Shown: positions 28,074 to 36,841 of the stretch, piece by piece | How positions within the stretch are numbered: the stretch's first letter is position 1 | Layout of the letters: each line of letters starts with the position of its first letter | Origin: Actinomyces ruminicola | GTDB taxonomy: Bacteria > Actinomycetota > Actinomycetes > Actinomycetales > Actinomycetaceae | Reading direction: 5' to 3' | NCBI RefSeq assembly: GCF_900103885.1 | Contig: NZ_FNIM01000001.1 | Coordinates: forward strand, 248,001 to 312,000 | Length of the DNA: 64,000 nt | Translations under genes and position numbers: made by a program | The notes under the pieces: generated by a model | The model's input: only the letters and a program-made list of their open reading frames with translations | Databases searched by the model: none | What the model was told of the DNA's origin: nothing

Positions 28074-29468
28074 ATGACAGCCAATCTGCGGGGTGTGCCC
28101 GCCCCGGCCACTTCCAGCACCGCTCTGCTCACCGACATGTATGAGCTGACCATGCTGCAGGCCGCGCTGCACGGCGGCGTCGCCGAGCGCGCCAGCGTCT
28201 TCGAACTGTTCGGCCGCAACCTGCCGGCCTCGCGCCGCTTCGGCGTGGTGGCCGGGGTCGGCCGTCTCCTGGACGCCATTGAGCGCTTCACCTTCACCGA
28301 CGCCCAGATCGACTACCTGCACTCCGCCGGCATCGTCGACGACGACACCCTCGACTACCTGCGCTCCTACCGGTTCTCCGGGACGATCCGCGGCTACGCG
28401 GAGGGCGAGTGCTACTTCTCCGGCTCCCCGCTGCTGACGGTGGAGAGCTCCTTCGCGGAGGCCTGCATCCTGGAGACCCTGGCGCTGTCCATCTACAACT
28501 ACGACTGCGCGGTCGCCGCAGCCGCCTCGCGCATGACCATCGCCGCGCACGGCCGCCCCTGCGTGGAGTTCGGCGCCCGGCGGGCGCACGAGCGCGCCGC
28601 CGTGTCGGCGGCCCGGGCGGCCATCGTCGGCGGCTTCGTGGGCACCAGCGACCTGGAGGCGGGCATGCGCTACGGCATCCCGACCGTCGGCACCTCAGCG
28701 CACTCCTTCACCCTGTTGCACGACACCGAGGAGGATGCCTTCGCCTCTCAGGTCGCCAGCCTGGGCCCGGGCACCACCATCCTGGTGGACACCTATGACA
28801 TCGAGCGCGGCGTGGCCCGGGCGGTGGCCGCGGCCCGGGCGGTCGGCGGCGAGCTGGGCGCGGTGCGCCTGGACTCCGGCGACCTGGTGGCCGAGGCCTT
28901 CAAGGTGCGCGCCCAGCTGGACGCGCTGGGGGCGACGACGACGAAGATCACCGTCACCAGCGACCTGGACGAGTACGCGATCGCCGCCCTGGGAGCGGCA
29001 CCGGTCAACTCCTACGGCGTGGGCACCAAGCTGGTCACCGGCTCGGGCCGCCCGACGGCGGCCCTGGTGTACAAGCTGGTGGAGCGGGCCGGCGCAGACG
29101 GCCAGATGCAGGAGGTCGCCAAGTTCTCCACCGGCGGCAAGTCGACGGTCGGCGGGCGCAAGTGGGCGGGCCGCGTGCTGGATGCGGCCGGTTCGGCCAC
29201 CGAGGAGCTGGTGGTCTCCGCACGCTCCGAGGCCGCCGGGCTGGCCGCGCTGGAGGCGGCCGGGGCCCGGCCGCTGCAGGTGGATCTGGTGCGCGACGGC
29301 GTGATCATGGAGGAGCACCGCGGCCCGGATGCGCTGGCGGCTGCCGCCGAGCGCCACCAGGTCTCGCGCGCCGAGCTGCCCTACCAGGGCTGGCGCCTGA
29401 GCGAGGGTGACCCGGCCATCCCGACGCGTCACGTGGACATCGACAACCGTCAGGTACTGCACGGCTGA
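28074..29468 (+). CDS. pncB: Nicotinate phosphoribosyltransferase
   Basis: The 464-residue enzyme converts nicotinate and PRPP to nicotinate mononucleotide in NAD salvage. Recognisable parts are LLTDMYELTMLQAALHGG near residue 17, the substrate region FGARRAHERAAVSAARAA near 165 (with the autophosphorylated-His-type segment SAHSF near 206), VRLDSGDLV near 264, and YGVGTKLVTG near 310. It is divergent from clpS, the same arrangement as pncB1 and the clpS orthologue in Mycobacterium tuberculosis. A hairpin lies between its end and the convergent helicase gene. Confidence 0.94.
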   Translation: MTANLRGVPAPATSSTALLTDMYELTMLQAALHGGVAERASVFELFGRNLPASRRFGVVAGVGRLLDAIERFTFTDAQIDYLHSAGIVDDDTLDYLRSYRFSGTIRGYAEGECYFSGSPLLTVESSFAEACILETLALSIYNYDCAVAAAASRMTIAAHGRPCVEFGARRAHERAAVSAARAAIVGGFVGTSDLEAGMRYGIPTVGTSAHSFTLLHDTEEDAFASQVASLGPGTTILVDTYDIERGVARAVAAARAVGGELGAVRLDSGDLVAEAFKVRAQLDALGATTTKITVTSDLDEYAIAALGAAPVNSYGVGTKLVTGSGRPTAALVYKLVERAGADGQMQEVAKFSTGGKSTVGGRKWAGRVLDAAGSATEELVVSARSEAAGLAALEAAGARPLQVDLVRDGVIMEEHRGPDALAAAAERHQVSRAELPYQGWRLSEGDPAIPTRHVDIDNRQVLHG

Positions 29469-29493
29469 GGCCGTACCCCCGTCGGCCCCGGGA

Positions 29494-29521
29494 GCGCTGA
29501 GCCGGTGGCGCCGGTCAGCGC
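29494..29521. terminator. Bidirectional hairpin between pncB and the helicase gene
   Basis: GCGCTGA and CCGG pair with CCGG and TCAGCGC, with one bulged G and a 5-base loop. It starts 26 bases after the pncB stop and overlaps the stop of the convergent helicase gene. Confidence 0.5.
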
Positions 29522-31332
29522 CGCCCGACGAACCAGCGGCGCAGCGTCTGAATGCGTCCCTCGATCTGCTCGGTGGTGGCCTGGGAAACCTCCGGGCCTC
29601 CGCACACGCGCCGTAGTTCGGTGTGAATCACCCCGTGGGGCTGCCCGGAGCGGCGCGCCCAGGCGCCCACCAGCTTGGACAGCTCCTTGCGGGCGGCGGC
29701 GCGTCGGCGGGCGTCGTCGACGCCGGAGTTGGCGCGGCGCTGCTCCGCAGCCGCCCGCTGTCGTTTTTGCTGCTTGATCTGCTGGTTCTGCCGCTGGCGC
29801 AGCAGGGCGGTGACCTGCTCGGGCTCCAGCAGGCCGGGCAGGCCCAGGTACTCCTGCTCCTCGGGGCTGCCCACCATGGCTCCGGTGCCGAACTCGCCGC
29901 CGTCGAACAGGACCCGGTCGAACTCGGCGGTGGAGTCCATGGCCTCGAAGCCACCCAGCAGGTCGTCCGAGGCGTTCTCCGCCTTGTTGGCCTGAGCGAT
30001 CAGCCGCTCCTCCGGGGAGCCGAACCGGGAGTCCTGCTCCGCGCCCCGCCTACCGAGCACGTGGTCACGGGCGGCCTCCATCTCCCCGGCCAGGGCCAGC
30101 AGCGGCGTGACCGAGGGCAGGAAGACGCTGGCGGTCTCCCCCTTGGCGCGCGAGCGCACGAAGCGGCCGATGGCCTGGGCGAAGAACAGCGGGGTGGAGG
30201 CGGAGGTGGCGTACACGCCCACGGCCAGCCGCGGCACGTCCACGCCCTCGGAGACCATGCGCACGGCCACCAGCCAGCGGTCGGTGGAGGCGGCGAAGGT
30301 CTCGATGCGGCTGGAGGCGCCGGTGTCGTCCGACAGGGCCACGGTGGGTGCCTGCCCGGTGATGGCGCGCAGCTGCTTCGCGTAGGCGCGGGCGGAGTTC
30401 TGGTCGGAGGCGATCACCAGGCCGCCGGCGTCGGGGACCTGGCGGCGCACCTCGGTCAGGCGCTGGTCGGCGGCGGCCAGCACGGCGGGGATCCACTCCC
30501 CGCCCGGGTCCAGGGCGGTGCGCCAGGCCTGGGACTCCATGTCCTTGGTCAGTGGCTCTCCCAGGCGCGCGGCGACCTCATCGCCGGCCTTGGTGCGCCA
30601 GTGCATCTGCCCCGAGTAGCTCATGAACATCACCGGCCGCACCACGCCGTCGGCCAGGGCCTCGGCGTAGCCGTAGGAGTAGTCCGCCCGGGAGCGCTTG
30701 ATGCCGCCGGCCTCCTCGGTATAGGTGACGAAGGGGATCGGGGACTCGTCGGAGCGGAAGGGCGTGCCGGTCAGGGACAGGCGTCGGCGGGCGGGGGTGA
30801 AGGCCTCCCGGATGGCGTCCCCCCAGCTGCGGGCGTCGCCGCCGTGGTGGATCTCGTCGAGGATCACCAGGGTGCGGGTGCGGTCGGTGCGGGCCCGGTG
30901 CAAGTTGGAATTGGCGGCAACCTGCGCATAGGTGACGGCGACGCCGTCGAACTGGGCGCCGAGCGCACCCTGGGAGTTGACGTAGGAGGGGTCGATGCGA
31001 ATACCCACCCGGGCGGCGGCCTCCGCCCACTGGTACTTCAGGTGCTCGGTGGGGCACACGACGGTGACCTTGTGCACGTCACCGGCGGTGAGCAGCTCGG
31101 TGGCGATGCGCAGCGCGAAGGTGGTCTTGCCGGCGCCGGGGGTGGCCACGGCGAGGAAGTCCCGCGGCATGGCCTCCAGGTACTGCTTCAGGGCGGCGGC
31201 CTGCCAGGCGCGCAGCGGACGGGTAGTGCCCCAGGCGGCGCGCTGCGGGTAGGCCGGGGAGAGATTCTCCGCGGCGAAGATGGAGGGCTGGGTCGGGTTG
31301 TGTGACGGCTGGGAGCGGCGTGCGGGACTCAC
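29515..31332 (-). CDS. DEAD/DEAH-box helicase, type III restriction subunit-like
   Basis: The 605-residue superfamily 2 ATPase is given its start at a GTG at 31332 that overlaps the stop of the DUF3039 gene (GTGA). Walker A is ATPGAGKTTF near 64-72, motif II is LDEIHHGG near 155, motif III is LTGTPFRSD, and the C-terminal motor has MVSEGVDVPRLAVGVYAT and AQAIGRFVRSR. The C-terminal 120 residues are Gln/Lys/Arg-rich and helical. This actinobacterial pair (DUF3039 protein plus helicase) is conserved. It is not a restriction system here because there is no methyltransferase or nuclease beside it. Confidence 0.88.
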   Translation of the reverse strand: MSPARRSQPSHNPTQPSIFAAENLSPAYPQRAAWGTTRPLRAWQAAALKQYLEAMPRDFLAVATPGAGKTTFALRIATELLTAGDVHKVTVVCPTEHLKYQWAEAAARVGIRIDPSYVNSQGALGAQFDGVAVTYAQVAANSNLHRARTDRTRTLVILDEIHHGGDARSWGDAIREAFTPARRRLSLTGTPFRSDESPIPFVTYTEEAGGIKRSRADYSYGYAEALADGVVRPVMFMSYSGQMHWRTKAGDEVAARLGEPLTKDMESQAWRTALDPGGEWIPAVLAAADQRLTEVRRQVPDAGGLVIASDQNSARAYAKQLRAITGQAPTVALSDDTGASSRIETFAASTDRWLVAVRMVSEGVDVPRLAVGVYATSASTPLFFAQAIGRFVRSRAKGETASVFLPSVTPLLALAGEMEAARDHVLGRRGAEQDSRFGSPEERLIAQANKAENASDDLLGGFEAMDSTAEFDRVLFDGGEFGTGAMVGSPEEQEYLGLPGLLEPEQVTALLRQRQNQQIKQQKRQRAAAEQRRANSGVDDARRRAAARKELSKLVGAWARRSGQPHGVIHTELRRVCGGPEVSQATTEQIEGRIQTLRRWFVGRR

Positions 31333-31709
31333 CGACCGCCTCGTGAGAAGGGGAAGCGGGGCCGCTTGTGGCCGGAGCCGCCCTGGCCGCTGTCGCCGCC
31401 GGGGCGCATCTGCTCGTAGATCTGCTTGCAGGTGGGGCACACCGGGTACTTCGACGGGTCGCGGCCGGGCGTCCAGACCTTGCCGCACAGGGCGACGACG
31501 GGCCGGCCGGTGGCGGCCGCGGCGGCGATCTTGTCCTTGCGCACGTAGTGGGCGAAGCGGTCCGCGTCGCCGTCGTCGGTCGACTCCAGCTCCTCGCGTT
31601 CGAGGACGGCGGTGCCGACGGACTGTGCGGGCTCGTCGGCCGGCTGCTCGGGGGAACCGGGTCCGGCGGGATCGGTGCTGGCCTGCGGCCGAACGATGAG
31701 CTGACGCAT
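31329..31709 (-). CDS. DUF3039 family zinc-binding protein
   Basis: The 126-residue protein begins MRQLIVRPQAS. Its conserved part is ADRFAHYVRKDKI followed by VVALCGKVWTPGRDPSKYPVCPTCK, with three cysteines (one single Cys and a CPTC pair) typical of DUF3039 and suggesting a zinc-binding site. The N-terminal 50 residues are Pro/Glu-rich and the C-terminal 25 are Gly/Arg-rich, so both are probably flexible. The stop overlaps the helicase start, and both genes share a transcript. The function is unknown. Confidence 0.82.
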   Translation of the reverse strand: MRQLIVRPQASTDPAGPGSPEQPADEPAQSVGTAVLEREELESTDDGDADRFAHYVRKDKIAAAAATGRPVVALCGKVWTPGRDPSKYPVCPTCKQIYEQMRPGGDSGQGGSGHKRPRFPFSRGGR

Positions 31710-31834
31710 GTGCCCCAGTCTATGCCGCCCGGCGGCTGCAGCCGCGACCCGGATCTGTGGCAGCTCTCTCCTTCCGGTCCGGTGCAGCTCCGATGCGGTC
31801 CGCATCGAGCCGGGTCGTCAAGAGGCGCCTGCGT

Positions 31835-31889
31835 GGCCTGCGCCTGGTACGGGCACGGTCGGCTGCCGCCACTCTCCCAGGCGCAGGCC
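31835..31889 (-). terminator. Hairpin after nagB
   Basis: A perfect 13-bp inverted repeat (31835-31847 with 31877-31889) encloses a 29-base loop. It begins 5 bases beyond the nagB stop on the minus strand. Confidence 0.5.
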
Positions 31890-31894
31890 TTCGC

Positions 31895-32635
31895 TCAGTG
31901 CTGCTGCTTGAGCAGGCTCGCGGCCTCCCGGTCGATGAGCACGAGGGCGTCGGGGTGGTTCTGCATGACGGTGGCGGGCCAGTCTGGGGTGATGTCGCCC
32001 TCCACCAGGTGGGCGACGGCCTCGGCCTTGTTGGTGCCGGTGGCGATCAGTACCAGCTTGCGGGCCTTCATGATGGTGCCCAGCCCCTGGGTGAGGCAGT
32101 GGGTGGGGACGGCGTCGATATCGCCGTCGAAGAACCGGGCGTTGTCGGAGCGAGTCTGCTCGGTCAGCACGTCCACGTGCGTGACGGAGTCCAGCGGCCC
32201 GCCCGGCTCGTTGAAGCCGATGTGCCCGTCGGCGCCGATGCCGAGGATCTGCAGGTCGCAGTAGCCGGCGGCCGCCATCTGCGCCTCGTAGTCGGCACAG
32301 GCCTGCTCCAGGTCGTCCGCGAGCGCGTCGGGGCCGTGGAGGGCCCCGGGGGCCATGTCCACGCGGGAGCGCAGGTTGCGCTCCATGAAGGTGGCGTAGC
32401 GCTCCGGGTGGCCCTCGGGCAGGCCGACGTACTCGTCGAGCATGAAGCCGGTGACGTCCTTGAAGGAGATGCGGCCGTCGGCGCAGCGGCGGGCGAGTTC
32501 GTCGTACAGGGGCAGGGGGCTGGAGCCGGTGGCGGTGCCGAGTACGGCATTCGGCTTCTCGCTCAGCAGGGATTCGATGACGTCGGCGGCGCGGGAGGCG
32601 ATCTCTTCGGCCGTGTCGAGGATGACGAGCTCCAT
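31895..32635 (-). CDS. nagB: Glucosamine-6-phosphate deaminase
   Basis: The 246-residue enzyme converts glucosamine-6-P to fructose-6-P and ammonia. Family signatures are LGTATGSSPLPLYDELAR near residue 33, FMLDEYVGLPEGHPERYATFM near 63, and LGIGADGHIGFNEPG near 130 with the catalytic Asp/His of the GADGHIGFNEP block. The ATG follows AAGGA. It stands alone rather than inside the nan operon 4 kb away, but would serve as the last step of sialic-acid and GlcNAc use. The nanEKA genes and nagB are present; nagA, which would deacetylate GlcNAc-6-P, is not in this window. Confidence 0.95.
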   Translation of the reverse strand: MELVILDTAEEIASRAADVIESLLSEKPNAVLGTATGSSPLPLYDELARRCADGRISFKDVTGFMLDEYVGLPEGHPERYATFMERNLRSRVDMAPGALHGPDALADDLEQACADYEAQMAAAGYCDLQILGIGADGHIGFNEPGGPLDSVTHVDVLTEQTRSDNARFFDGDIDAVPTHCLTQGLGTIMKARKLVLIATGTNKAEAVAHLVEGDITPDWPATVMQNHPDALVLIDREAASLLKQQH

Positions 32636-32840
32636 GGTTGGTTCCTTATGTTGCTTGGGTGAAGCGGACCTGGCGGCCTCGTCGGCGAGGCCGGTGGACG
32701 GCGCGCCCGCGCCGCGTGTTCATGCTACGGCGTGAGGGAACGGGTTGCGGGAAGGCGGACCCTTGAGGTTGGAGCGCAATGCACATGCCGGCGCGAGGCT
32801 CACCGAAGTCACCGCCACCCGGCCGTACCCACGGCGGCTG

Positions 32841-34571
32841 TCAGGCGGCGTCGTGACCGGGCCAGGAGCGAATGGTGGCCAGCACTTGCACATAGCGCTG
32901 GTCGAGCTGGCGCCCGCCCAGTACGACGCCGCCCCAAGCAACTCCCCCGCCCCACAGCATGCCCCCGGCGAGCAGTAGCCAGCCCCAGGGCCAGGCCTTG
33001 TTCGCCACCACCACGACCAGTGACACCAGCACCGGCGCACTGACCGTGGCGACGACGAAGAATCCCAACGTTTGCAGGAGCGCAGCGACGAATGCGGTGC
33101 CGGAGGTGCGCGACTTCATGGGGCTCTCCCCCGGCGGGTTCGTTTCGTAGGGCAGCAGCACGCTGGTGATGCTCGACCAGGCCAGAGCTACGCCGTACAC
33201 GCCCAGGCTCGCCCCCAGGTAGGTGGGCGCCTGCGCCCAGTTTCCAGTAAACCAACCAGCGATCAGGATGAGCGCGGTGAGCAGCGGCAGCTGCCAGGTG
33301 ACAGCCGCCAGCACACGCCCCAGGCGGTCGCTGCGCCCGGGCAGTCCGGCGGCCATGTGGATCCACAGGGCGGTGGAGTCGAAGGCCAGGTCGTCGTGCA
33401 CCATCCAGCCGCATAGGAGCGCGATAATCGGCCCCAGTATGAACAACACTCCCGGCGCCCGTCCCGGAGTGAGGTCGACGCCGGTGAACGTAACAGTCGT
33501 CACATCACCGCTGGTACTCGTCATGGTGTCGTAGTTGGCTGCGATCATCCCGGTGAAGAGCAGCGACAGCATGATGATCACCGCCACCTGTATCAGGTAG
33601 CGCGGGTCGGTGCGCCAGTACCGCAGGCAGCGGGCGGCCACGGCCGCCGTCGGCCCGGAGCTGACGCGCGCCAGTCGTCGCTGCCAGGGCAGCACGTCGA
33701 GTGTCCCCCTTGTTCCGCCCGCCTCGTCGGGTTCACGAGCGTCCTTGTATGCGCGCGAGTGCGCCCGTGTGCGGGCCGGCCCGGTCATGCCCCTCACCAC
33801 CACCCGGTGCCAGAGCGGCAGCAGCGCCAGTGGCACCGCCAGGGCGCCCACTGCCAACAGCACCGCCATCGCCGCCTTCCCCTGGGCCAGGTAGCCGGGA
33901 GCCGCCAGCGCCCAGCCGAGGGGCATCAGGCCCAGGAGTCGGGCAATCCTGACCAGGCCGCCGAAGTCCAGGCGCTCCATGTCCAGCACGATGTTTAGCA
34001 GGGAGGGCAGCAGGGCGATCGCCATGACGGCGAAGAAACCGAGGACGGCGAGCAGCTCGCGGCCGCGCCGGGAGGAGGAGAGTCCCGCGCCCACAACCAC
34101 GCTGCGCCCCAGCAGCACGCAGGTGGCCAGGGCCGCCGGGGCCAGAACCAGCGCAAGCACGGCAGCGCCCGCCTGTCCGGCGACCGCCCAGGTCAGGGCG
34201 GGGAGGAGCAGCACCAGGCCGGTGATGATACCGGGCAGTCCGCAGGCACCAGCGACCGCCAGCCCCACCGTCAGCGCGCGGGAGGGCGCCGTCCAGGCGG
34301 CCATGGCGCGCGGGTCGAGGGTCGCATCGGCACCGGTGAACAGCAAGGGCACCACCATCCACCCGATGCCGAGGACGGCGCCGACTGCACCGAGCACCGT
34401 GGTGATGGTGACGGCGTCGGTTCCTCCCAGGGCTACGGCTCCGCCGACCAGTGGCACCAGCGCCCCCACCGCCGTCGCCACGCCCAGGATCAGGCCGATG
34501 GCGGCCCAGATGTTGTTGCGCAGCAGATTGAGAGTGATTCGCCATCTCAGGCGGACGAGGGTCGCAACCAT
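32841..34571 (-). CDS. ABC transporter permease, 12-segment exporter type
   Basis: The 576-residue product starts at the ATG at 34571 inside the end of the ATPase gene (25-base overlap). It has about twelve hydrophobic segments, in two halves joined by a basic cytoplasmic loop near residues 265-315 (ARTRAHSRAYKDAREPDEAGG). It is polytopic with no substrate-binding protein gene nearby, which suggests an exporter of the ABC-2 type. The substrate (peptide, lipid or drug) is unknown. The overlap with the ATPase gene shows tight coupling. The 205 bases between nagB and this gene's stop hold no recognised feature. Confidence 0.85.
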   Translation of the reverse strand: MVATLVRLRWRITLNLLRNNIWAAIGLILGVATAVGALVPLVGGAVALGGTDAVTITTVLGAVGAVLGIGWMVVPLLFTGADATLDPRAMAAWTAPSRALTVGLAVAGACGLPGIITGLVLLLPALTWAVAGQAGAAVLALVLAPAALATCVLLGRSVVVGAGLSSSRRGRELLAVLGFFAVMAIALLPSLLNIVLDMERLDFGGLVRIARLLGLMPLGWALAAPGYLAQGKAAMAVLLAVGALAVPLALLPLWHRVVVRGMTGPARTRAHSRAYKDAREPDEAGGTRGTLDVLPWQRRLARVSSGPTAAVAARCLRYWRTDPRYLIQVAVIIMLSLLFTGMIAANYDTMTSTSGDVTTVTFTGVDLTPGRAPGVLFILGPIIALLCGWMVHDDLAFDSTALWIHMAAGLPGRSDRLGRVLAAVTWQLPLLTALILIAGWFTGNWAQAPTYLGASLGVYGVALAWSSITSVLLPYETNPPGESPMKSRTSGTAFVAALLQTLGFFVVATVSAPVLVSLVVVVANKAWPWGWLLLAGGMLWGGGVAWGGVVLGGRQLDQRYVQVLATIRSWPGHDAA

Positions 34572-35377
34572 GACAGCTCCTCCCGCGACATCTGCGCCCC
34601 CACGAGCTGGGCGAAGCGGTCCTCCAGATCGGCGCCCGCGGCCACCTCCTCGGTGGTGCCCGCGGCCACGACGCGTCCCTGGTCGATGATGGCCACGTGG
34701 GTGCACAGGCGCTGCACGGTGGCCATCACGTGGCTGGAGATGATGACGGTGCCGCCCGCGGCGGCGAAGTCGGTGAGGATCTTCTGGATGGTCTTGGCGG
34801 AGATGGGGTCGACCGCCTCGAAGGGTTCGTCCAGCACCAGCACGCTGGGCGAGTGGACCAGGGAGCAGGCCAGGTGGACCTTCTTGCGCATGCCGGCGGA
34901 GTAGTCGGCCACCAGGGTGGTGCCGGCGTCCCACAGGTCCAGTACGTGCAGCAGCTGGGTGGCGCGGGGGACGACGACATCGCGGGCAAGGCCGCGCAGC
35001 AGCCCGGAGTAGGTGACCAGTTCCAGGCCGCTGAGGCGGTCGAAGGTGCGCAGCCCGTCGGGCAGCACGCCGAGCAGGCCCTTGGCGCGGACGGGTTCGG
35101 CCCACACGTCGACGCCATGGACCAGGGCGCGACCGGCGTCGGGCAGCAGCAGGCCGGTGGCCATGGACAGGGTGGTGGTCTTTCCGGCGCCGTTGGGGCC
35201 GACGATGCCGTAGACGCTGCCCGCGGGGACTGCCAGCGACAGCAGGTTGACGGCGATCTTCTGCCCGAAGGCCTTCGCCAGGCCGTTCAGGAGCAGGGCG
35301 GGATGCGGAGCCGAGGCCTGTTGGCTGCCATCGGCTCCCGAGAGGACGGGTTGTGCAGGCGGTGACGGCGCGGTCAT
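34547..35377 (-). CDS. ABC transporter ATP-binding protein
   Basis: The 276-residue nucleotide-binding domain has Walker A GPNGAGKTTT near residue 61, the signature YSAGMRKKVHLAC near 159 (SAGMRKK instead of LSGGQ), and Walker B VLVLDEPFEAVDP near 180, with H-loop SSHV. It resembles CcmA/DrrA-type exporter ATPases. The first 25 residues are an extra Ala/Pro/Ser leader. The pair with the permease at 32841 forms a likely export complex. Upstream lies repeat array e, then HU on the same strand. Confidence 0.88.
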   Translation of the reverse strand: MTAPSPPAQPVLSGADGSQQASAPHPALLLNGLAKAFGQKIAVNLLSLAVPAGSVYGIVGPNGAGKTTTLSMATGLLLPDAGRALVHGVDVWAEPVRAKGLLGVLPDGLRTFDRLSGLELVTYSGLLRGLARDVVVPRATQLLHVLDLWDAGTTLVADYSAGMRKKVHLACSLVHSPSVLVLDEPFEAVDPISAKTIQKILTDFAAAGGTVIISSHVMATVQRLCTHVAIIDQGRVVAAGTTEEVAAGADLEDRFAQLVGAQMSREELSWLRPSSA

Positions 35378-35452
35378 GGACCGAAGCTATCGAGGGCTCG
35401 TCTTGGGCGGCTCATCCGTCAGGAGGAACCGGTTCCCGGCCCGGCGCCATAT

Positions 35453-35511
35453 CAACCGATCTCGGCACGTAACTTCAACCGATCTCGGCACGTAACTTCT
35501 ACCGATCTCGG
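35453..35511 (-). repeat. 23-bp-period intergenic repeat, array e (three cores)
   Basis: On the minus strand there are three cores with TAGAAGTTACGTG or TTGAAGTTACGTG linkers at 23-base spacing. The array lies beyond the HU terminators and before the ABC ATPase gene. Confidence 0.9.
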
Positions 35512-35531
35512 TGAGGCGGGCGGGCATGAAG

Positions 35532-35600
35532 AAGGCGCGCCGCCCGGGTCGGGACGACGCGCCTTGGGACCAGCGGGCCGTGCCGTGGGGCTCGGCCCGC
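35532..35600 (-). terminator. Two tandem hairpins after HU
   Basis: The first hairpin (35573-35600) has perfect 8-bp arms around a 12-base loop. The second (35532-35565) pairs AAGGCGCG with CGCGCCTT and is followed by CTTCATG on the minus strand. Together they form a strong stop for the highly expressed HU gene. Confidence 0.65.
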
Positions 35601-35607
35601 ATCCCGG

Positions 35608-35892
35608 TCACTTGCCGGAAGCGGCCTTCTTCAGGGCGGAGCCGGCGGTCAGCTTGACACCGTAGCCGGCGGGGATCTGAATCTCCTCACCGGTGCGGGG
35701 GTTGCGGCCGGTACGCGCGGCGCGCTCGACGCGCTCAACACCCATCAGGCCCGTGACCTTGACGGCCTCTCCCTTGGCGACGTTCTCAACGAGAACGTCC
35801 TGGAAGGCGCCGAGGAAGGCGTCGGCGTCGGTCTTGGTCAGGCCGGCCTTCTCAGCGATGGCGGCAATGAGCTCGGTGCGGTTGATGGACAT
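35608..35892 (-). CDS. hup: HU-family nucleoid DNA-binding protein
   Basis: The 94-residue protein is the normal HU length, without the long Lys/Ala tail found in mycobacteria. Recognisable are the N-terminal helices MSINRTELIAAIAEKAGLTKTDA (first 12 shown in family form), the GLMGVERVERAARTGRNPRTGEEIQIPA arm (with the conserved RNPRTG and the intercalating IPA), and the closing PKTA-like GSALKKAAS. The start at 35892 follows GAGAGGTAG. The protein compacts and bends DNA in the nucleoid. It is monocistronic with strong terminators. Confidence 0.95.
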   Translation of the reverse strand: MSINRTELIAAIAEKAGLTKTDADAFLGAFQDVLVENVAKGEAVKVTGLMGVERVERAARTGRNPRTGEEIQIPAGYGVKLTAGSALKKAASGK

Positions 35893-35974
35893 GTATCTAC
35901 CTCTCGGTTGGGTACTCGTTTGTCTAGGCGTCTGAGCGACGGTTGGGCACCTCGGTGCGGTGCCGCTGGCCGTA

Positions 35975-36004
35975 ACGCTATGCATAAACGGGCCGATTTG
36001 TCAG
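35975..36004 (-). promoter_or_regulatory. Possible HU promoter
   Basis: On the minus strand, CTGACA (35999-36004) and TAGCGT (35975-35980) are separated by 18 bases. The -10 box is a weak match, so this is a candidate only. The 203-base region between nanE and HU is AT-rich for this genome. Confidence 0.35.
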
Positions 36005-36096
36005 ATATGACGGCGTTTTCCCCGGCGTGGCGTACCATTTTGTGGCCCACACCAAACACTTTTGCCGCTCTGGTCACATGCGCAACACCGTTCCCG

Positions 36097-36786
36097 TCAC
36101 CGGCGGGCGACCGCATCGACGAACCAGGAGGTGATGGTGGTCGGGTGCGTGATGGCGGTGCCGACGACGACGGCGAAGGCACCGTGATCCATGGCCCGTG
36201 CGGCCTGTGCGGGGGTGTGCACCCTGCCCTCGGCGACGAGCGGCACCTCGGCGATCGCCGCCACCTGGTCGATGAGCTCGAGGTCCGGCCCGTCGGTTGG
36301 GGGACGCTCGCCGGTGTAGCCGGCCAGGGTGGTGCCGAGGACATCGGCGCCGGCATCCTGGGCCGCCCGGGCATCGTCCAGGCCGCCGCAGTCGGCCATG
36401 ACCAGCACGCCCGGGCGGGCGGCCTTGAGCTCGGCGATCGTCTCCGCCAGAGTGCGCCCGTCGGGCCGGGGGCGGCGGGTGCCGTCCAGGGCGACGAGCT
36501 GCACACCGGTGGCGGCCACGGCGACGGCGTGAGTGAGGGTGGGGGTGATGAATACGCCGTCGTGCCCGTCCTTCCACAGGCCGATGACGGGGACGTCCAG
36601 GTGCTGGGTGATCAGGGCGAGGTCGGCCAGGCCCTGGGCGCGGATGCCGACGGCGCCGCCTGCCACACAGGCCTGCGCGACCTGGTCCATGGTGCGCGGG
36701 TCGCGCATGGGCTCGCCCGGGTAGGCCTGTGCGGAGACGATAAGTCCTCCGCGCAGGCGCTCGAGCACGGGGTTGAGGGCGGGCAT
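36097..36786 (-). CDS. nanE: N-acetylmannosamine-6-phosphate 2-epimerase
   Basis: The 229-residue TIM-barrel enzyme converts ManNAc-6-P to GlcNAc-6-P. Family segments are GGLIVSAQAYPGEPM near residues 13-28, IRAQG near 49, LIGLWK-type VIGLWKDGHDGVFITP near 67, VQLVALDGTRRPRPDG near 95, LVMADCGGLDDA near 125 and VPLVAEGRVHTP near 180. The catalytic Lys and Glu of NanE (K in LWK, E in AEGR) are both present. It is the last gene of the nan operon, 55 bases after nanK. Confidence 0.93.
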   Translation of the reverse strand: MPALNPVLERLRGGLIVSAQAYPGEPMRDPRTMDQVAQACVAGGAVGIRAQGLADLALITQHLDVPVIGLWKDGHDGVFITPTLTHAVAVAATGVQLVALDGTRRPRPDGRTLAETIAELKAARPGVLVMADCGGLDDARAAQDAGADVLGTTLAGYTGERPPTDGPDLELIDQVAAIAEVPLVAEGRVHTPAQAARAMDHGAFAVVVGTAITHPTTITSWFVDAVARR

Positions 36787-36841
36787 GGGTCCTCCTTGAT
36801 GCGGATGTGTGGTGCCGACGGGCGGTATGCGGCGCCCCGGT